From: CAWBLP01 sp963721065
GTDB lineage: Bacteria; Pseudomonadota; Alphaproteobacteria; Acetobacterales; Acetobacteraceae
DNA length: 64,000 nucleotides
Direction of reading: 5' to 3'
Assembly: GCA_963721065.1 (NCBI GenBank)
Contig: CAVRHO010000007.1
Coordinates: 124,001 to 188,000, forward strand
Shown here: positions 61,853 to 64,000 of the stretch, piece by piece
Numbering within the stretch: position 1 is the first letter of the stretch
Layout of the letters: every line of letters starts with the position of its first letter
The notes under the pieces: model-generated
What the model was told of the DNA's origin: nothing
What the model saw: only the letters and a program-made list of their open reading frames with translations
Databases searched by the model: none
Translations under genes and position numbers: made by a program

Positions 61853-62800
61853 ATGGCAACGGACGCATCCGGCGGCTTCTTCAACCGGCTGAAGCAGGGC
61901 CTGTCCCGCAGCACGCAGAAATTCTCCGGCGGCATCGCCTCGGTGATCCGCAAGCGCCGCCTGGACGACGAGGCGCTGGAGGAACTCGAGGACCTGCTGA
62001 TTTCGGCCGACATGGGCACTGCCGCCGCCGCACGGGTGATCGAGTCCTTCCGCCGCACCCGCTTCGGCAAGGAAGTGACCGCCGACGAGATCCGCGATGC
62101 CCTGGCCGGCGAGATCGCCGCCATCCTGGGCCCCGTCGCCCGCCCGCTGGAACTCGACCCGGCGCACAAGCCGCACGTGGTGCTGGTGGTCGGCGTCAAC
62201 GGCACCGGCAAGACCACCACCATCGGCAAGCTGGCGCAGCAGTACCGCGACCAGGGCGTGCGCCCGGTGCTGGTCGCCGGTGACACCTTCCGCGCCGCGG
62301 CGGTGGAGCAACTGCAGGTCTGGGGTGAACGCACCGGCGCCCCGGTGATCACCACCAAGCCGAACGGCGACTCCGCCGCCCTGGCCTTCGAGGCCCTCAC
62401 GCGCGCCAAGGCCGAGGCCGCCGACGTGCTGCTGATCGACACCGCCGGCCGCCTGCACAACAAGTCCGCACTGATGGAGGAGTTGCGCAAGATCGTCCGC
62501 GTCATGAAGCGCCAGGACGAAACCGCGCCGCATTCCGTGCTGCTGGTGCTGGATGCCACCACCGGCCAGAACGCCGTGCAGCAGGTAAAGGTGTTCAAGG
62601 ACATGGTGGACGTCACCGGCCTGGTGGTCACCAAGCTGGACGGCAGCGCGCGCGGCGGCATCGTCATCGCCCTGGCCGAGACATTCGGCCTGCCCGTGCA
62701 CGCGGTGGGGGTCGGCGAACAGGCCGGCGACCTCCGCCCCTTCGAAGCCCGCGACTTCGCCCGCAGCCTGCTCGGCGCGGACACTGTTTCGGCGGAATAG
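61853..62800 (+). CDS. ftsY: Signal recognition particle receptor FtsY
   Basis: A 315-residue SRP GTPase. The N domain (residues 1-95) includes RRLDDEALEELEDLLISADM, G1 is GVNGTGKTTT at 114-123, VAGDTFRAAAVEQL follows, then DTAGRLHNKSALMEEL (G3), TKLDGSARGG (G4) and GVGEQAGDLRPFEARDF (G5 and end). It lacks the long acidic A domain of E. coli FtsY, as in alphaproteobacteria. Start at 61853 (MATDASGGFFNRLKQGLSRS). It docks ribosome-SRP complexes at the membrane. Confidence 0.96.
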   Translation: MATDASGGFFNRLKQGLSRSTQKFSGGIASVIRKRRLDDEALEELEDLLISADMGTAAAARVIESFRRTRFGKEVTADEIRDALAGEIAAILGPVARPLELDPAHKPHVVLVVGVNGTGKTTTIGKLAQQYRDQGVRPVLVAGDTFRAAAVEQLQVWGERTGAPVITTKPNGDSAALAFEALTRAKAEAADVLLIDTAGRLHNKSALMEELRKIVRVMKRQDETAPHSVLLVLDATTGQNAVQQVKVFKDMVDVTGLVVTKLDGSARGGIVIALAETFGLPVHAVGVGEQAGDLRPFEARDFARSLLGADTVSAE

Positions 62801-62841
62801 AAAAAAAGCGGGAGTGGATCGCGCGCGAGCGATCCACTCCC
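62801..62841 (-). terminator. Strong intrinsic terminator (leftward)
   Basis: GGAGTGGATCGC and GCGATCCACTCC form a perfect 12-bp stem (13 with the flanking G-C) around a 6-base loop. On the leftward strand it is followed by GC and a run of seven T. It therefore terminates leftward transcription coming from the hydrogenase side; the hairpin may also end ftsY transcripts. Confidence 0.85.
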
Positions 62842-63419
62842 TGATCCCGCCACGGGCGGTCGGCGTGGACTGGGGATCACCGGGGCAGTCCTGTTACGCG
62901 AGGCAACGGAACCGTCTCGGCACAACCCCCGTGGCGGAAACAGTGTTGCGCGGAACCGGAACGCGGGAGGACTTCGTTCCGGGAGGGGCACCGCGCTTAC
63001 AGCGTCGTCTCGGGACACAGGAAACGTAGGCGGCGTGCGATCGACACGCCAGCGGAAGAATTGGGGGCGGTTGTTCCGGTATTTTGCCCGGCTTCAGCAG
63101 CGAATTCTGTCGGGGTATTTTCGGCGTATGCCGCTCGTCAGCCGTTCCCGCCGGCAAGCCGCTGTCGCCGCATATGCACCCCATTCGCGCGCCGCAAATG
63201 CGCCGGTCGGCTACCGGACGTTGCGCCTGCGGTAAAGCGTTCACGCACTTCCTGCTGTTTCGGCAGTCGAAACAACCGATGGTGGCGGCGCAGACCGGGA
63301 CACGACGTCATGGGCCGCGTCACCGGCGTGGGTCACACTGTCGTGATGAATGTGGCCCAATCAGGGCGGCGTCAATCGGTCGGTGCAATTTCCGGCGAAT
63401 GCCCGCGGCAGCGGCCCGT
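62842..63419. other. Long gene-free stretch between the terminator and the hydrogenase protease gene
   Basis: About 580 bases leftward of the protease stop and before the terminator. No protein gene is convincing (a 116-residue leftward frame is Cys/Arg/Pro-rich with no clear Shine-Dalgarno). Small palindromes occur but no known RNA family is recognised. It may be a long 3' untranslated region or hold an unknown small RNA. Confidence 0.5.
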
Positions 63420-63893
63420 TCACGCCGGCACCTGCTCTGCCAGCTCGTCCGCGATCCGCTCCGCCACCGCCTGCGCAGCCGCGACGATGGCCGCGCCCGG
63501 TGGTGCGCCCGGTGTGAAGTCGGCACCCTCGATGGCGTACAGCACGCACTGCCGTGGCAGAGAGCCCAGGGCCCGCGCCAGGGCCAGTGCCTCCGCAACG
63601 CCGAGGCCGTGCGAGGAACTGGCCGGGCCGGCCGGCGGCGCATCACCGGCGGCGCAGTCCAGGCGATGCACCGTGCCGGCCGGGGCGCCCGAACAGGCGG
63701 CATCGACCAGCCAGACCGCGTCCTGGGCGCGCAACGCCGGCACCAGCGATGCCGCGTCGCCGTCCTGGTCCAGGACCGTCACGTCGGCCGGCAGCATTTC
63801 CCGCAGACGGCGCGCCACCAGCCGCCCGGCCGCGTCGTCGCCGCGGTCGGGATTGCCCAGGCCGAACACCACGCGGCGTGGTGTGTCAGACAC
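63420..63893 (-). CDS. [NiFe]-hydrogenase maturation protease (HyaD/HycI family)
   Basis: A 157-residue endopeptidase that removes the C-terminal tail of the hydrogenase large subunit after nickel insertion. RRVVFGLGNPDRGDDAAGRL has the metal-binding Asp of the first site, LVDAACSGAPAG the next conserved acid, and SSHGLGVAEALALARALG carries the His. The GTG at 63893 overlaps the large-subunit stop. One oddity: the adjacent large subunit ends with DPCISCATHF followed by only eight residues, so the tail to be cut is short. Confidence 0.9.
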   Translation of the reverse strand: MSDTPRRVVFGLGNPDRGDDAAGRLVARRLREMLPADVTVLDQDGDAASLVPALRAQDAVWLVDAACSGAPAGTVHRLDCAAGDAPPAGPASSSHGLGVAEALALARALGSLPRQCVLYAIEGADFTPGAPPGAAIVAAAQAVAERIADELAEQVPA

Positions 63894-64000
63894 GCTCCAC
63901 GTCCAGCTTCAGGAAATGCGTGGCGCAGGAGATGCACGGGTCGTAGTTGCGCACCGCCTGTTCGCACAGGTAGCGCAAGCGGTCGTCCGGCTGGTCCAGC
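63886..64000 (-). CDS. [NiFe]-hydrogenase large (alpha) subunit, C-terminal end only
   Basis: The last 37 residues are in the window: LRYLCEQAVRNYDPCISCAT then HFLKLDVERV. The DPCxxCxxH motif gives two of the four Cys ligands of the nickel-iron centre. The form DPCISCATHFL with AVRNYDPC is typical of cytoplasmic group 3 hydrogenases (HoxH/HydA-like). The gene overlaps the protease gene, and the operon extends beyond the window. Confidence 0.9.
   Translation of the reverse strand, partial: LDQPDDRLRYLCEQAVRNYDPCISCATHFLKLDVERV

Noticed and set aside
62894..63244. 116-residue leftward open frame before the terminator
   Set aside because: Cys/Arg/Pro-rich shadow-like composition and no clear Shine-Dalgarno.

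Overview
The window looks like chromosome of a GC-rich alphaproteobacterium, most likely of the Acetobacteraceae/Rhodospirillales type. The evidence is the very high GC at third codon positions, an FYDLN-acid protein (an alphaproteobacterial family), the order zapA - probable 6S RNA - fau, an alphaproteobacterial-style FNR/FixK box, and a dispersed palindromic intergenic repeat whose translation contains the MAGPDPAIHP-like peptide typical of spurious ORFs in these genomes. The assignment is by recognition only.

Layout. 0-8.6 kb: an edge-truncated citrate synthase-family gene, a small lipoprotein, a translationally coupled acetoacetyl-CoA reductase/acyl-CoA dehydrogenase pair, an S49 peptidase, a CBS-BON protein, an MFS carrier and a LysR regulator. 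9-12.3 kb: a sugar-type ABC importer (Tat-type binding protein plus two permeases, no ATPase). 13-15.4 kb: a large secreted glycosidase-like protein with a type I secretion C-terminus, frameshifted inside a repeat. 15.8-23 kb: ruvX, a perfect inverted pair of DnaA boxes, a frameshifted glycerophosphodiesterase, an aldo/keto reductase, an acid-sugar dehydratase-like enzyme and malate synthase G.

23.4-37.7 kb is the most distinctive part, a catabolic region. Leftward genes encode two different HpaB-family flavin monooxygenases, an extradiol-dioxygenase-like VOC protein, a RidA-family protein, a 2-oxo-alkenoate hydratase (frameshifted), a lone molybdopterin hydroxylase large subunit and an RraA/HMG-aldolase-like protein. 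A XylR/DmpR-type sigma-54 activator is divergent. Between it and the first monooxygenase there is a good -24/-12 promoter, preceded by two palindromes, one of them very close to the known XylR/DmpR upstream activating site. A carboxylesterase, a frameshifted haloacid dehalogenase-like gene and a second enolase-superfamily enzyme follow. Together they suggest meta-cleavage of a hydroxylated aromatic, probably released from an ester.

38-52 kb holds housekeeping and mixed genes: ymdB, fau, 6S RNA, zapA, class I fructose-bisphosphate aldolase, thiE, a frameshifted LuxR-type regulator, an AEC carrier, an SDR, ompW with an FNR box, an MFS carrier and a phosphoesterase. 52-56.8 kb is a patch of small, mostly unknown leftward genes with a decayed cold-shock gene. 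57-64 kb carries a zinc alcohol dehydrogenase, a brnTA toxin-antitoxin pair, dapF-mtaB, ftsY and the end of a [NiFe]-hydrogenase operon.

Two features run through the whole window. First, at least seven genes are broken by a single frameshift; six of these are cured by removing one base, and three of those sites read GGTAC. Second, many intergenic gaps contain a long palindromic repeat (REP-like), often next to a private short tandem array.
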